DNA from: Sipunculus nudus
Lineage: Eukaryota; Annelida; Sipuncula; Golfingiida; Sipunculidae
Length of the DNA: 64,000 bases
NCBI GenBank assembly: GCA_026874595.1
Contig: CM049309.1
Coordinates: 16,570,576-16,634,575, forward strand
Direction of reading: 5' to 3'
Shown piece by piece: positions 1 through 13,039 of the stretch. The notes beneath the pieces are model-generated. The model saw only the letters and a list, made by a program, of their open reading frames with translations. It searched no databases and was not told where the DNA came from. The translations under genes were made by a program, and so were the position numbers. Each line of letters begins with the position of its first letter. Position 1 is the stretch's first letter.

Positions 1-1960
1 TGCTCAAGTATCTGAACAACTTATGCATTGATCGACATGATTCTTTGCATGGATATTGATCCTCGCGTGTTACATCAGTTTTTGCAGACTGGTGGGGCCA
101 CCTGTATTTTTCGATTTTACAATTTTTTTTTCTCTATTTTAGAGACCTTAAAAAATGCGATCATCTTTTAACAGGACACAAATCGTAACGACTGAACCTA
201 GAATCTTTTTTTTTGGCATGCAGGGAGGCCCATGAAAAGTCTCCTTGGAAACATGGAATTAGGTCTCTGTTACCCATATACTTCAAGCTATTGGGCTCTG
301 AAGTATCCCCACGAATAATGAAAAAATTTGATACGAAAGCTCAAGTGTCTGAACAGGAAATGCATTGATCACCATGATTCTTTGCACGGATATTGATCAT
401 GGATTGTTCCATCAGTTTTTTCAGACTGGTGGCGCCACCTATATTTTTTTAAATTTTTTTACGATTTTTTTTCTCTATTTCAGAGACATTAAAAGATGCG
501 ATCATCTGTTAACAGGGCACAAATCGTAACGACTGAACCTAGAATCTTCTTTCTTGACATGCTGGGAGGTCCATGAAAAGTCTCCTTGGAAACCTGAATG
601 TCGGTCTCTGTTACCCATATCCTCTGAGCTATGGGGCTCAGAAGTTCTCCCCAAATATTAAACATTTGATACAAATGCTCCAGTATCTGAAAAACGAATG
701 TAATATCACTCCGATTTCTTGCATGTATATTGATGATGAAGTGTTTTATCAGTTCCCGCAGACTGGTGGCGCCACCGTAAGTCATCTGAGCCATAGCGAT
801 CAATCTTTGTCTGTCGGCCGTCTGTCCGTTAACAAGGCACGAATCGTAACCACTGGACCTGGAATCTTCTTACTTTACATCCAGAGAGGTCAATGAAAAA
901 TCTCCTTTGAAACCTGGAATTAGGTCTCTGTTACCCATATTCTTCAAGTTATTGGGCTCCAAAGTACCCCCCCCCCCCCAGAATAATGAAAAATTTGATA
1001 TAAAGCTCAATTATCTGAATAACTAATGCATTGATCACCATGATTCTAATTGTACCGACGGGACTTTCAATCTTCTGTCTCGACATGCAGAGGAGCCCAT
1101 GAAAAGTCTCCATGGAAACCTGGAATTAGGTCTCTGTCACCCAAAACCTGTCAGCTATGGGGCGTCCAAGTCCCCCCCACCCCAATAATAATAGCAAATT
1201 TGATACAAAAGGTCAAGTATCTGAAAAACTAAATCAATGATTACCATGATTCTTTGCCTAGTTAATGATCATTGGGTGTTACATCCGTTTTTGCAGAATG
1301 GTAGCGCCGACTGTAATTTTCAATGTTTTTACGATTTTTTTCTCTATTTTTGAGATCTTAAAAGTTGCCATCATCTGTTAACAGAGCACAAATCGTAACG
1401 ACTGGACTTAGAATCTTCTGTCTCGACATGCAGGGAGGCCCATGAAAAGTCTCCTTGGAAACCTGGATTTAGGTCTCTGTTACCTGTCAGCTATAAGCTT
1501 ATAAGCACCCCCCCCCCCCCCATCATAATTAAAAATTTGATACCAAAGCAGGGCACAAATCATAAACATTGGATCTGGAATCTTCTAACCTAAAATCCAG
1601 GAAGGTCTATGAAAACCTCTTTGGAAACATGTATTTAGGTCTCTGTTACCCATATTTTCTGAGCTATGGGGCTTATGAGCACCCCTCAGAATAACTGAAA
1701 ATTTGATAACAAAGTAAGGCACAAATCATAACCTTTGGGCCCAGAATCTTCTAACTTGACATCCTGAGAGTTCCTCAAAATTTCTCCCCAGAAACCTGAA
1801 ATTGGGTCACAGTGAACTATATTCTCAGAGCTTTGGGGTATGTTTGAGCACCCTAGAAATAATGCAAAATACACACAAATTGCCAGATTCCTCAGATTTG
1901 TTGTGCTTATGGGTCTTGATGAACTTGAACTAATATGCATAAACAATGATGCCACCTACA
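1..1960 (+). repeat. ~340-bp tandem repeat array, first set
   Basis: The motif 'ctccttggaaacctg' followed by 'ttaggtctctgttacccata' recurs near 241, 582, 901, 1107, 1450 and, more diverged, near 1620 and 1790. Full spacing is about 340 bp, and later copies are shortened by deletions. Each unit also holds 'gactggtggcgccacct' and 'ttaacagggcacaaatcgta'. Homopolymer C runs of 10-14 occur in several units (about 968, 1505). The same family forms a cleaner array at 21.9-24.3 kb. No gene is credible here; open stretches on either strand come from the repeat itself. Confidence 0.85.
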
Positions 1961-3137
1961 TTATCTTAATTAGTTGTCTGTGCAAGGACGTATTGTTACA
2001 ATGTCAGTCGGCTGAGCGTCATGACCCACGGGTCACTTGTTAAAAGGATATCTTCCTGAAAGTATTTCTTTAAATTTTCAAATATCTTTTATGAAAGAGA
2101 AAATTGTCCCATGCAGGATATATTTCTTAAGTTTATAGTTTTAAATTGATCGACTAAAAACTAATATTTTGATATATAAATTTGTCATTTTTCATTAATA
2201 TGAAAGTTTAATATGTTAAACTTATATTATGGAAAAATCAGATGGGTTGCTTTAAAAGAAATCATATTAAAAAAGAAAATGCAAAAGGTTTTCTAAGAGA
2301 TATTTATTATAAAAAATATACCGATAGGTTTTCGTTGAGAATAAATAGGTCGGTTACCGCCGCTGCCACATTCTCACATTATGGTAATGTGGTGTGTTTG
2401 TAGGTCTGTATGTGTGTATGCTTGTATTTATAGTTTGTCAAAACAATACCTTAAAAGGGCCTAATCACAAACTAGGTTTGTTTGATATACAAATATACAG
2501 TGCTTTCTGTTGAAAATGTTATCTGCCAATATTTTGATTTTTAACCGTTTGGTTACTCCTGTACATAACTGGATAAAAGCTTGCATCGGGCGCGATTAAT
2601 AGGGTAAAACATTCATTTAGCGTACACGCCATCTGGTCCCCGCACCGAGCAACTTAATTCCAAATCAAGATTTTCCAAGCTTTAAAGCGGTGTTTTTTTC
2701 TGCATTTCGTCTTTCATGTTCCTTTTTCTAATTAGGGAGTTGACGCGCTTGCTAATGATCAGACTTCTAGTACCGCAGTCGTGTTATGGTAAACAAACAC
2801 ACATCGGCTGTGTTTACGCAAACACAAAAACACAGCAACAAATAAAATTAAAGATGGTAAGTCCGTATGCCAGGGTTGCTCTGCTGGGAAACTTTTATAC
2901 TAAGCAAAAATGAACTAACAACGCGAGATAATACACATATTATAGCAAAAGTTTACCTATAGTATATGTAAAATATGTTTCTTGGAAATAGGAAACTTGC
3001 TTAAATTTTGAAGAGGATACATTACAAGCAGTTTAAAAGCGGGTTTTGAGTCGAATCTAGCTGAATTTGTTCTTTTTTTGTATTTGTTCTGCTTGTTATT
3101 CCATTTATCCAAACTATTTAAATGAGATGTGATTAAA

Positions 3138-3140
<3 letters not shown>
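1960..3140. other. Non-repetitive AT-rich stretch, no gene seen
   Basis: The motif 'gctgagcgtcatgacccacgggtcac' at about 2013-2038 also closes the array at 24.45 kb and occurs inverted at 25.28 kb, so it marks a repeat end. Beyond it I see only AT-rich sequence with short open frames and no recognisable domain, splice pattern or tandem repeat. Confidence 0.5.

Positions 3141-3142
<2 letters not shown>

Positions 3143-3178
<36 letters not shown>
3143..3178. repeat. (TA)n microsatellite
   Basis: Uninterrupted TA dinucleotides. Apparent YIYIYI proteins across it are translation artefacts. Confidence 0.95.
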
Positions 3179-3181
<3 letters not shown>

Positions 3182-3424
3182 GAGCACATCAAATTATTTT
3201 TTTGGACGGACAAATTTTACACATTGTGTCTGTTTGTCCTTACAATTTCTCTTTTGTTGTTTGGTGGGAAATTGCCAAAGGAAAAAAATTATTAATTTTA
3301 GAATGCATTCGGGTGCAGTTTCTGACAGGAAAGTTGCCGGAACTGCCTGCTCTACAATTGCTTCCTTGATTGATTAGTTATCTATCATTTATCTATCCTA
3401 ATTTTGCATGTAAATATGTATGTA

Positions 3425-3640
3425 TACTGTAGAAGGAAGAATTACCCTCCGGTGTTTATTTATTTATTTATTAAAACATATTTATACTAGAGGACGGTTG
3501 ATGTTTTGTTGATGTGTAAAGTGCTCTATGGCCTCAGACAAGGCCAGGGCGATATAACGATGAAGAAAAACAACACTGTAAATTAACTACAGACTGTTTC
3601 ACGGGATGCGACCGGATCCTCAGGTGAATGTTCTTAGAAT
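3425..3640 (-). repeat. Hammerhead-bearing short repeat, copy B
   Basis: Read on the minus strand it matches the repeat at 37660-37805. It has a CTGAGGA/GAAAC ribozyme-like core, then 'gtgttgttttt', then the hairpin GCTCTATGGCC...GGCCAGGGC, then ACTTTACA, then 'ggagggtaa...ccttcta'. An insertion of about 60 bp containing a TTTA-rich run separates the last two blocks here. See the ncRNA entry for the folded core. Confidence 0.6.
3572..3623 (-). ncRNA. Hammerhead-ribozyme-like core (copy B)
   Basis: Minus strand: CTGAGGA (3623-3617) is the CUGANGA box, stem II has one C-C mismatch, and GAAAC is at 3600-3596. Stem III is ACA...TGT outside plus an inner helix CTGTA/TACAG (3592-3588 with 3580-3576). 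In the copy at 37.7 kb the inner helix is CTGTT/AACAG, so one base pair has changed on both sides. The predicted cleavage nucleotide is U at 3572. Stem I is weak, so activity is doubtful. Confidence 0.5.
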
Positions 3641-3669
3641 GAAGCCTAACGGCCGTTTTATGCCAGCAT

Positions 3670-4860
3670 ATTCATATTAAACAGTATTCAAACTGCATGC
3701 GTGCGGGAAACTCAGCACTCCTTAATTAGTCTCTAAGATGTGATTAACTGTAATTAATAATGCTTCACAACTGGTCCGGGCATGTTTACTAACTACCAGT
3801 TTACACAAATGAGTAGGTCTCGCTTGAAAGTCCATGCACGGGTGATGTAATCAGATCATACGGGTTATAACTCGTCTAATGTTGTATAACTTTGCTCAAA
3901 CGTATTATTTTCACGATATATATAAAGCATGCCAGTTCAAAACTTTGTACCATGCCACCGTACCATACACTTTGGAAGGAAGTTGTTTTCACTCTACACT
4001 GTTGTGTGAAAATCTATTGTGTGCTTTTCTGATTTGGTTAATTTTTGGCAATGCAAGTCATTTTGTGTATTGAAACAGTAAGGTATGTGCAATACCCTGT
4101 GGGACCCAAGATCGCTATACAGGAAATCACAGGCGTATTTGGTAAGTGTAAATATGATTAGTTTTTATTATATTCTTAATCATTGAATTACCTGTTTATT
4201 GGTTCTATGTATGTCATGCGCTGAAAATGTCTAGTGATACCTGTATAACACAATTTAAGGTCGCCACAGGGCTTTATAGTCTGTATGTATGAAGGTTATG
4301 TGTTATGTTTGAATTTTAGCTTAATTTCTGTAATAAGTTAGGTTTAATTAATCTTTCATAACAAAATATTTTACTAATTCCATAGTGATATCTAAATGCA
4401 GATATCGTAAAGTAATAATGGATTCATTTTACTGTAAAAAATTAGATGATCATTTAAAAACAATTTTTGTGTCCTAATACCTTTACTCCATACATTACAG
4501 GTCACAGTCATTTCGTCGTGTTGTTGGGCCAAACTTTTCAAGCCGGATGGGGAAAACTATATTTGCAGCCATGAAAACTTTGACTGACACCTCAGAGCAC
4601 CAAATTTACACCACGTGTCTTGAGATGAAATATCAGGAAAATAGGAACACGGATTGTCACATGACCTGAAAAAAATACTTTTGTCTACCGACGTATTTGA
4701 CACAAGAATAAAAAGAGCAAAGGCATAGATCTCCGACCTGTCTCTCTATTCACTGCCCTCTGCTTCCGCGGAACTGGAGACCTTGATTTGGGTTTGTCTG
4801 TCTTTTTTGACAGCTGGTCTGTGATAAAAATGAACTGCGAATAAGCTGTTTTAAAATAAT
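3670..4860 (+). other. Duplicated segment, copy 1: candidate non-coding transcription unit upstream of satellite
   Basis: This segment aligns with 14250-15800. Shared blocks include 'gagtaggtctcgcttgaaag', 'gtataactttgctc', a TATA box, 'agatcgctataca', 'gggccaaactt' and a closing 'ggtctgtg' just before the satellite begins. In both copies a donor follows 'tatttg' (GTAAGT at 4142) and an acceptor follows a pyrimidine-rich stretch ('attacag' ending at 4500), giving a 359-bp intron here. AATAAA lies at 4707-4712. No reading frame is shared by the two copies: indels shift frame in both presumed exons. I therefore read it as non-coding or decayed. It could also be the leader of an unknown mobile element that carries the satellite. 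Confidence 0.5.
3919..3926 (+). promoter_or_regulatory. TATA box conserved in both duplicated segments
   Basis: TATATAAA sits in 'cgtattattttcacgatata', which is conserved at 14474-14497 in the second copy. Its position upstream of the conserved intron-like structure suggests a core promoter on the plus strand. Confidence 0.4.
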
Positions 4861-7800
4861 CTGTTTTATTTAAGATTCGCTTTTATTTTGTTGATTCTGT
4901 CCTGTGATATTTCACAATGGCTATTATTTTGTTGATACTGATCAGTGATATTTTACAATCGTTATTATTGAATTGATTCTGATCTGTGATATTTTACAAT
5001 CGTTATTATTGAATTGATTCTGATCTGTGATATTTTACAATCGTTATTATTGAATTGATTCTGAAATGTGAAATTTTACATTTATTATTATTTAGTTGAT
5101 TCTGATCTGTGATATTTTCCAAACGTTATTATTATTTTTTTTATTCTGATCTGTGATATTTAAAGAAGTTATAAATTTTTAAATTATGATCTGTGATATT
5201 TTACAATTGTTATTATTTTGTTAGTTCTGATATTTGATATTTTACATTCGTTATTAATTTGTTGATTCTGATCTGTGTTTTCTTAAAATCGTTATTATTT
5301 TGTTGATTCTGATCTGTGATATTTTTCAATTGTTATTATTTTGTTGATTCTGATCTGTGATATTTTACATTCGTTATTATTTTGTTGATTCTGATCTGTG
5401 ATATTTTACAATCGTTATTATTTTGTTGATTCTGATCTGTGATATTTTACATTCGTTATTATTTTGTTGATTCTGATCTGTGATATTTTACATTCGTTAT
5501 TATTTTGTTGATTCTTATGTGTGATATTTACCATCGTTATTATTTTGTTGATTCTGATCTGTGATATTTTACAATCGTTATTATTTTGTTGATTCTGATC
5601 TGTGATATTTTACATTCGTTATTATTTTGTTGATTCTTATGTGTGATATTTACCATCGTTATTATTTTGTTGATTCTGATCTGTGATATTTTTCAATTGT
5701 TATTATTTTGTTGATTCTGATCTGTGATATTTTAAATTCGTTATTATTTTGTTGATTTATATGTGTGATATTTACCATCGTTATTATTTTGTTGATTCTG
5801 ATCTGTGATATTTAACATTCGTTATTATTTTGTTGATTCTGATCTGTGATATTTTACAATCGTTATTATTTTGTTGATTCTGATCTGTGATATTTTACAT
5901 TCGTTATTATTTTGTTGATTCTTATGTGTGATATTTACCATCGTTATTATTTTGTTGATTCTGATCTGTGATATTTTACATTCGTTATTATTTTGTTGAT
6001 TCTGATCTGTGATATTTTATATTCGTTATTATTTTGTTGATTCTGATCTGTGATATTTTACAATCGTTATTATTTTGTTGATTCTGATCTGTGATATTTT
6101 ACATTCGTTATTATTTTGTTGATTCTGATCTGTGATATTTTACATTCGTTATTATTTTGTTGATTCTTATGTGTGATATTTACCATCGTTATTATTTTGT
6201 TGATTCTGATCTGTGATATTTTACAATCGTTATTATTTTGTTGATTCTGATCTGTGATATTTTACATTCGTTATTATTTTGTTGATTCTTATGTGTGATA
6301 TTTACCATCGTTATTATTTTGTTGATTCTGATCTGTGATATTTTTCAATTGTTATTATTTTGTTGATTCTGATCTGTGATATTTTAAATTCGTTATTATT
6401 TTGTTGATTTATATGTGTGATATTTACCATCGTTATTATTTTGTTGATTCTGATCTGTGATATTTAACATTCGTTATTATTTTGTTGATTCTGATCTGTG
6501 ATATTTTACAATCGTTATTATTTTGTTGATTCTGATCTGTGATATTTTACATTCGTTATTATTTTGTTGATTCTTATGTGTGATATTTACCATCGTTATT
6601 ATTTTGTTGATTCTGATCTGTGATATTTTACATTCGTTATTATTTTGTTGATTCTGATCTGTGATATTTTACAATCGTTATTATTTTGTTGATTCTGATC
6701 TGTGATATTTTACATTCGTTATTATTTTGTTGATTCTTATGTGTAATATTTACCATCCTTATTATTTTGTTGATTCTGATCTGTGATATTTTACATTCGT
6801 TATTATTTTGTTAACTCTGATCTGTGATATTTTACAATCGTTATTATTTTGTTGATTCTGATCTGTGATATTTTACATTCGTTATTATTTTGTTGATTCT
6901 TATGTGTGATATTTACCATCGTTATTATTTTGTTGATTCTGATCTGTGATATTTTACATTCGTTATTATTTTGTTGACTCTGATCTGTGATATTTTACAA
7001 TCGTTATTATTTTGTTGATTCTGATCTGTGATATTTTACATTCGTTATTATTTTGTTGACTCTGATCTGTGATATTTTACATTCGTTATTATTTTGTTGA
7101 TTCTTATGTGTGATATTTACCATCGTTATTATTTTGTTGATTCTGATCTGTGATATTTTACATTCGTTATTATTTTGTTGATTCTTATGTGTGATATTTA
7201 CCCTCGTTATTATTTTGTTGATTCTGATCTGTGATATTTTACATTCGTTATTATTTTGTTGACTCTGATCTGTGATATTTTACAATCGTTATTATTTTGT
7301 TGATTCTGATCTGTGATATTTTACATTCGTTATTTTTTTGTTGACTCTGATCTGTGATATTTTACATTCGTTATTATTTTGTTGATTCTTATGTGTGATA
7401 TTTTACAATCGTTATTATTTTGTTGATTCTGATCTGTGATATTTTACATTCGTTATTATTTTGTTGACTCTGATCTGTGATATTTTACAATCGTTATTAT
7501 TTTGTTGATTCTGATCTGTGATATTTTACATTCGTTATTATTTTGTTGACTCTGATCTGTGATATTTTACATTCGTTATTATTTTGTTGATTCTTATGTG
7601 TGATATTTACCATCGTTATTATTTTGTTGATTCTGATCTGTGATATTTTACATTCGTTATTATTTTGTTGATTCTTATGTGTGATATTTACCATCGTTAT
7701 TATTTTGTTGATTCTGATCTGTGATATTTTACATTCGTTATTATTTTGTTGACTCTGATCTGTGATATTTTACAATCGTTATTATTTTGTTGATTCTGAT

Positions 7801-9998
7801 CTGTGATATTTTACATTCGTTATTATTTTGTTGACTCTGATCTGTGATATTTTACCATCGTTATTATTTTGTTGACTCTGATCTGTGATATTTTACAATC
7901 GTTATTATTTTGTTGATTCTGATCTGTGATATTTTACATTCGTTATTATTTTGTTGACTCTGATCTGTGATATTTTACATTCGTTATTATTTTGTTGATT
8001 CTTATGTGTGATATTTACCATCGTTATTATTTTGTTGATTCTGATCTGTGATATTTTACATTCGTTATTATTTTGTTGACTCTGATCTGTGATATTTTAC
8101 AATCGTTATTATTTTGTTGATTCTGATCTGTGATATTTTACATTCGTTATTATTTTGTTGACTCTGATCTGTGATATTTTACATTCGTTATTATTTTGTT
8201 GATTCTTATGTGTGATATTTACCATCGTTATTATTTTGTTGATTCTGATCTGTGATATTTTACATTCGTTATTATTTTGTTGACTCTGATCTGTGATAAA
8301 TTACAATCGTTATTATTTTGTTGATTCTGATCTGTGATATTTTACATTCGTTATTATTTTGTTGCTTCTGATCTGTGATATTTTACATTCGTTATTATTT
8401 TGTTGACTCTGATCTGTGACATTTTACAATCGTTATTATTTTGTTAATTCTGATCTGTGATATTTTACATTCGTTATTATTTTGTTGATTCTTATGTGTG
8501 ATATTTACCATCGTTATTATTTTGTTGATTCTGATCTGTGATATTTTACATTCGTTATTATTTTGTTGATTCTGATCTGTGATATTTTACATTCGTTATT
8601 ATTTTGTTGATTTATATGTGTGATATTTACCATCGTTATTATTTTGTTGATTCTGATCTGTGATATTTTACATTCGTTATTATTTTGTTGATTCTGATCT
8701 GTGATATTTTACAATCGTTATTATTTTGTTAATTCTGATCTGTGATATTTTACATTCGTTATTATTTTGTTGATTCTTATGTGTGATATTTACCATCGTT
8801 ATTATTTTGTTGATTCTGATCTGTGATATTTTACATTCGTTATTATTTTGTTGACTCTGATCTGTGATATTTTACAATCATTATTATTTTGTTGATTCTG
8901 ATGTGTGATATTTTACATTGGTTATTATTTTGTTGATTCTGATCTATAATATTTTACATTCGTTATTATTTTGTTGATTATGATCTGTGATATTTTACAA
9001 TCCTTATTATTTTGATGATTCTGATCTGTGATATTTTACCATCGTTATTATTTTGTTAATTCTGATCTGTGATATTTTACATTCGTTATTATTTTGTTGA
9101 TTCTGAACTGTGATATTTTACCATCGTTATTATTTTGTTAATTCTGATCTGTGATATTTTACATTCGTTATTATTTTGTTGATTCTGAACCATGATGTTT
9201 TAAATCTGTTTTATTATGTTGATTCTGATCTGTGATATTTAAAAAAGTTATGAATTTTTAAATTATGATCTGTGATATTTTACAAATGTTATTATTTTGT
9301 TAGTTCTGATGTGTGATATTTTACATTTGTTATTATTTTGATTCTTATGTGTGATATTTTACATTTGTTATTATTTTCTTGATTCCGATTCTGTTGATTC
9401 TGAACTTTGATATTTTTAAATCTGTTTATATTTTGTTTATATTGATCTGTAATATTTAACAATCGTTATTATTCATTGATTCTGATCTGTGATATTTTTC
9501 ATTCGTTATTAATTTGTTTATTCTGATCTGTGATATTTTTCAATTGTTTATATATTATTTTTGATTCTGATCTTTGATATCTTAAAATCGTAATTATTTT
9601 GTTGATTCTTATCTGTGATATTTACAATCGTTATTATTTTGTTAATTCTGAACTGTGATATTTTACAAATGTTTTAATTTTGTTGATTCTGATCTGTGAC
9701 ATTTTAAAAACCGTTATGAATTTTTAAATTCTGATCTATGATATTTTACAATCGTTATTATTTTGTTGATTCTGATCTGTGATGTTTTACAATTCGTTAT
9801 TATTTTGTTGATTCTTATCTGTGATATTTACAATCGTTATTATTTTGTTGATTCTGAACTGAGTTTTTTTTACTTCTGTTTTTATTTTGTTTATGTTTAT
9901 CTGTGATATTTAAAAAAAGAGTTATGAATTTTTAAATTTTGATCTGTGATATTTTACAATCGTTATTATTTTGTTGGTTCTGTTCTGTGATATTTTAC
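4860..9998. repeat. 41-bp satellite array (about 125 units)
   Basis: The 41-bp monomer reads 'gttattattttgttgattc' then 'tgatctgtgatattttacattc'. Main variants end 'tacaatc' or 'tacattc'. A third, 40-bp variant carries 'gattcttatgtgtgatattta' with 'ccatc'. Units are highly uniform between about 5.3 and 8.9 kb and decay toward both edges, as expected for an array homogenised in its centre. Higher-order structure is visible: the order of variants from about 5512 repeats from about 6165 (offset ~652 bp, 16 units). The array follows copy 1 of the duplicated segment directly. No protein is credible in it. Confidence 0.95.
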
Positions 9999-9999
9999 A

Positions 10000-10483
10000 G
10001 TTGGATGAAACAGCACACACAGTCAGTTATGGTTTAAAATATAAATTATTCTTCTCAATACTTATATAAGTTAAAGAAATAATAGTGTGTATATATATAT
10101 TTATAACTTTATATATATACATATATATATATATATGTGTGTGTTTTATTGTTATGGTTTCACTGTTAAAGTCGCAAATTAATTATTATTTCATGATGAT
10201 AATCACAAGCACTATCCAGTAAAATAGCCCAGTACAAAGGCAAATCCAGATATTATGCCCAGACAACATTTATTCAACAAGAGTAACTGATGTTACGATA
10301 ACTACCGGTACCTTGTAAATTGTGAATAAATCTAACCAATATTAAATAATGTTCCATTTATTCTCTCGCAACAACTGAATGGTCGTTTTAATGGAGACAT
10401 ATGTCCTGATAAATGTACCATCACCAATCACCAGCATTTCTAAGTATTTCAACACATTGACTGTAGTATATATATATATATAT
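10000..10483. other. AT-rich spacer with short (TA)n tracts
   Basis: Interrupted (TA)n tracts lie at about 10090-10137 and 10447-10466. No gene or further repeat seen. Confidence 0.5.
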
Positions 10484-11290
10484 AATGTGGGCACCCTTGG
10501 GATTGGTCCAAAGTGTTCACTTTATAAAGATGCGCACTTTATGGGGGTAATGGCCAGCAAATAGAGTGCTGCCCCTTATAATGATATATTGCTATATCAT
10601 GTTTTGACATTACAAAATTAACTTATTGCATGTATAATTTCTTTTAATTTAAAGATGACAATTTATTTTTAATATCAAGACAATTTTTAGAAAATATGTA
10701 TTTTATTATATAAACGTATTGACAAAAAAATAAGCACAATGTGAAGGGCCAGAGGGGCAGTAAGCTGTGTCACCTCATCACAGAGTATTAATTGGTTGAA
10801 TGAAAAAGGCTTCCTTCCACTCTTGGTAGCCACACAAACAAATGTTAATTAATTAGCACAGGGGCATCTGGTCTTGGGTGATCTCCGACTTGAGCCGGCG
10901 CAGACTATTAATCTTGTTATTATGCATGCATCTCAAGCAAAGTCTTGAGACAAGTAGATTATTGTCATTATTATGCAATGTTCTCTTGTACAACTCTAAA
11001 TTTGGTTAATTTGTTTTGATTGTTATTATTAAAATTTATGAATATTATTAAATAATTAAGAATTAATATTATCTTTATAACTTTAAAAGTGCTATAAAGA
11101 AGGCTTCTAAAGTTGCTATAAGGAGGTAGTTCTACCTTGAAAATCTGTGAAGTGCCCACATTAGCTCTGGTAAACTACTTTACAGAATATAGAGGTGCCC
11201 ACATTAGCTAAACACAATAAGGAGAAGAAATCATGGGACTGCCTAAAAGTGCCCACTTTATAGAGGTGCCCACCAGGAGAGGTTCCACTG
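10484..11290. mobile_element. Tigger/pogo-like non-autonomous element (left end damaged)
   Basis: The right terminus, read inward, is CAGTGGAACCTCTC, a typical Tigger/pogo inverted terminus, followed outside by TA (11291-11292), the target dinucleotide of the Tc1/mariner superfamily. The subterminal 'gtgggcacctctataaagtgggcac' is mirrored at the left as 'gggcacccttgggattgg' and 'gttcactttataaagatgc' (10486-10528). The outermost left terminus has been lost into a (TA)n tract. No transposase frame is present, so it would have depended on a transposase made elsewhere. Confidence 0.65.
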
Positions 11291-11371
11291 TATTAGTTTA
11301 TCACATATTCATAAGATTATCATTTAAAGTTCCGAAGCTGTATCTTACATGCAGCAGGCAGATTCTGAAGT

Positions 11372-11525
11372 TGAACGTTTAATTATTATTTTGACCAAAA
11401 CCTTTAAGTTTAACACTGCATGCCCGTTTAATTAGCATTTTGACCAAAACCTTAAAGTTTAACACTGCATGCACGTTTAATTAGCATTTTGACAAAAACC
11501 TTAAAGTTTAACACTGCTGCATGCA
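11372..11525. repeat. ~53-bp minisatellite, three copies
   Basis: Three consecutive copies of 'cgtttaattagcattttgac' plus 'aaaaccttaaagtttaacactgcatgc', the first a little diverged. Confidence 0.85.
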
Positions 11526-11631
11526 AAGTCATTGTGTCAACACATGTAGTATGTATAATTCCCTGACGTCACCACTGTAACGTCACTTCGCTGCTTCCTA
11601 TGAAAGTGTGCTGATATACAGAGGGTCGGGA

Positions 11632-11690
11632 TCCCCGTTAGCTCAGTGGTAGAGCAGACGCCCGACAATCGATCGATTCCATGGGGGAAG
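11632..11690 (+). pseudogene. tRNA-like sequence with internal deletion
   Basis: An A-box-like TAGCTCAGTGG with D-stem GCTC/GAGC is followed by a B-box-like GATCGATTC. The two boxes lie about 32 nt apart instead of the usual ~44, so most of the anticodon arm or variable region is missing. Flanking CCCCGT and ATGGGG can pair as an acceptor stem. It is a tRNA pseudogene or the head of a SINE, not a working tRNA. Confidence 0.5.
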
Positions 11691-11764
11691 ATTCGACCTT
11701 TTCCGTGCTTGTATTCTTGTTCTATATCTCTATACATATCGTATCTAATACTTATAAAAGGAAT

Positions 11765-12856
11765 ATGGTCCACCTGTGTTCGCAATGTTCTCTGAAACCG
11801 CGTTGCTTATGGTACTGTGCTATACCTTTGAAGGTAATTGTTCCCTCAGTGACATGGCCGATATTAATATAAATAATTTTTAATTTACACATCATTTTGA
11901 GTGATTTTTGCGTGTTTTCTGATATGAGCGGCGTAGGCTATCACCGAAAACAGCCGACCTGCCGTCTGCAAAGACCGGATTTTCTTTGTGGTCACCTCAA
12001 GCCCAGAATTAAGCCGAATTATGGGCTTCCCTGCATATGAATAACCTTGCTCTCAGTGACGGATTTATGCATGTTTGGACTGACAAAGGCTCTGACCCAC
12101 GTGTGTGGCCAGTCAGTGTGAAAAACACATGACTGTGGCTCGCTTTCCGAAAAGGAGGGGATCAACCCAGGTGGATTAAAGACAAAACAAGGTCCCCATT
12201 TCTTGAAAAGGTTTGGATTGGGGTGACGGCGAACGTTCCAGGCCTCAATATTGGTCCCTTACGATTAAAAAAAGGTTGCAGCTGAAAATGGGATACGGAC
12301 CCTCTGCATGGAGTCCGGTTGGGTCCGCTTCTGCTACTTACGAGGTATGCATATTTTTGTTTCTTTCTTCAGGAACCGTTTCCTTGCCTTAAACGTACAT
12401 TTAATAAATCTTTCATGTCTTCCTACTCCAATTAAATTAGAGGTCAAGTTAAGCTATGTTGAATTAATGTCTTCCTCACATTAATCTATACTTTAATCGT
12501 CCAAAAATAGTAACCATTGAAAGATCATCGAAAACCGGAGTGGCCCCGCGTCCCATCCCGGTTCGCAAAATAATGTAAACATTACCACTGACCAGGTCTT
12601 CATGGTCAGCATTACGGTGTATGCTTTTCTGAACCGACTGGAATAATACTCACGCAGTGTCTCGACGAGGTTATAAGTGTGTACGGACGGTATGATGATT
12701 AGGATTCATGTTATGGAGAAGTAAGATGCAGAAAACCACTGAAAACTATAGTTTCTTTTAATTCTTGAATAAAAATGGACCCAACAATCCTCCCAATTAA
12801 TACATATCCCCAACCCCGGCAAAAAGCCCGGTATACCGGGCTTATCAGCTAGTTTA
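11765..12856 (+). repeat. ~1.1-kb repeat, tandem copy A
   Basis: It matches 13040-14057 along its length. It opens at 'tgttcgcaatgttctct' with 'aaaccgcgttg', and both copies close with 'ccccaaccccgg' and a small hairpin of type cccggtataccggg before 'cttatcagctagt'. A third, shorter copy lies inverted at 31980-32215. Within it a segment ending at about 12341 conserves the reading frame MGYGPSAWSPVGSASATYE followed by GTATGC, a possible splice donor. The remaining frames are broken. Likely an uncharacterised dispersed element containing an exon-like piece. Confidence 0.7.
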
Positions 12857-13039
12857 TTATATACATCGTCGGTGTAGTTAACCGGCTTAGCGATTCAACA
12901 CCAAGAGCATGTCCGACATCATGCAACCCAAGCCCCAGACCCAGACCACGAGACAATTCGATGTTACGTCTACTCAACTAACCAAACCCCCTCATACCAT
13001 AAATCAATAATCCAAACAAATATCTATACTCAAAAAAAA

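Noticed and set aside
3879-4073. 64-codon frame in duplicated segment copy 1 as a gene
   Set aside because: The second copy at 14.45 kb has indels and stops across it, so the frame is not conserved.
4860-9998. CRISPR-like array
   Set aside because: Units are contiguous without unique spacers and the genome is eukaryotic; it is a satellite.
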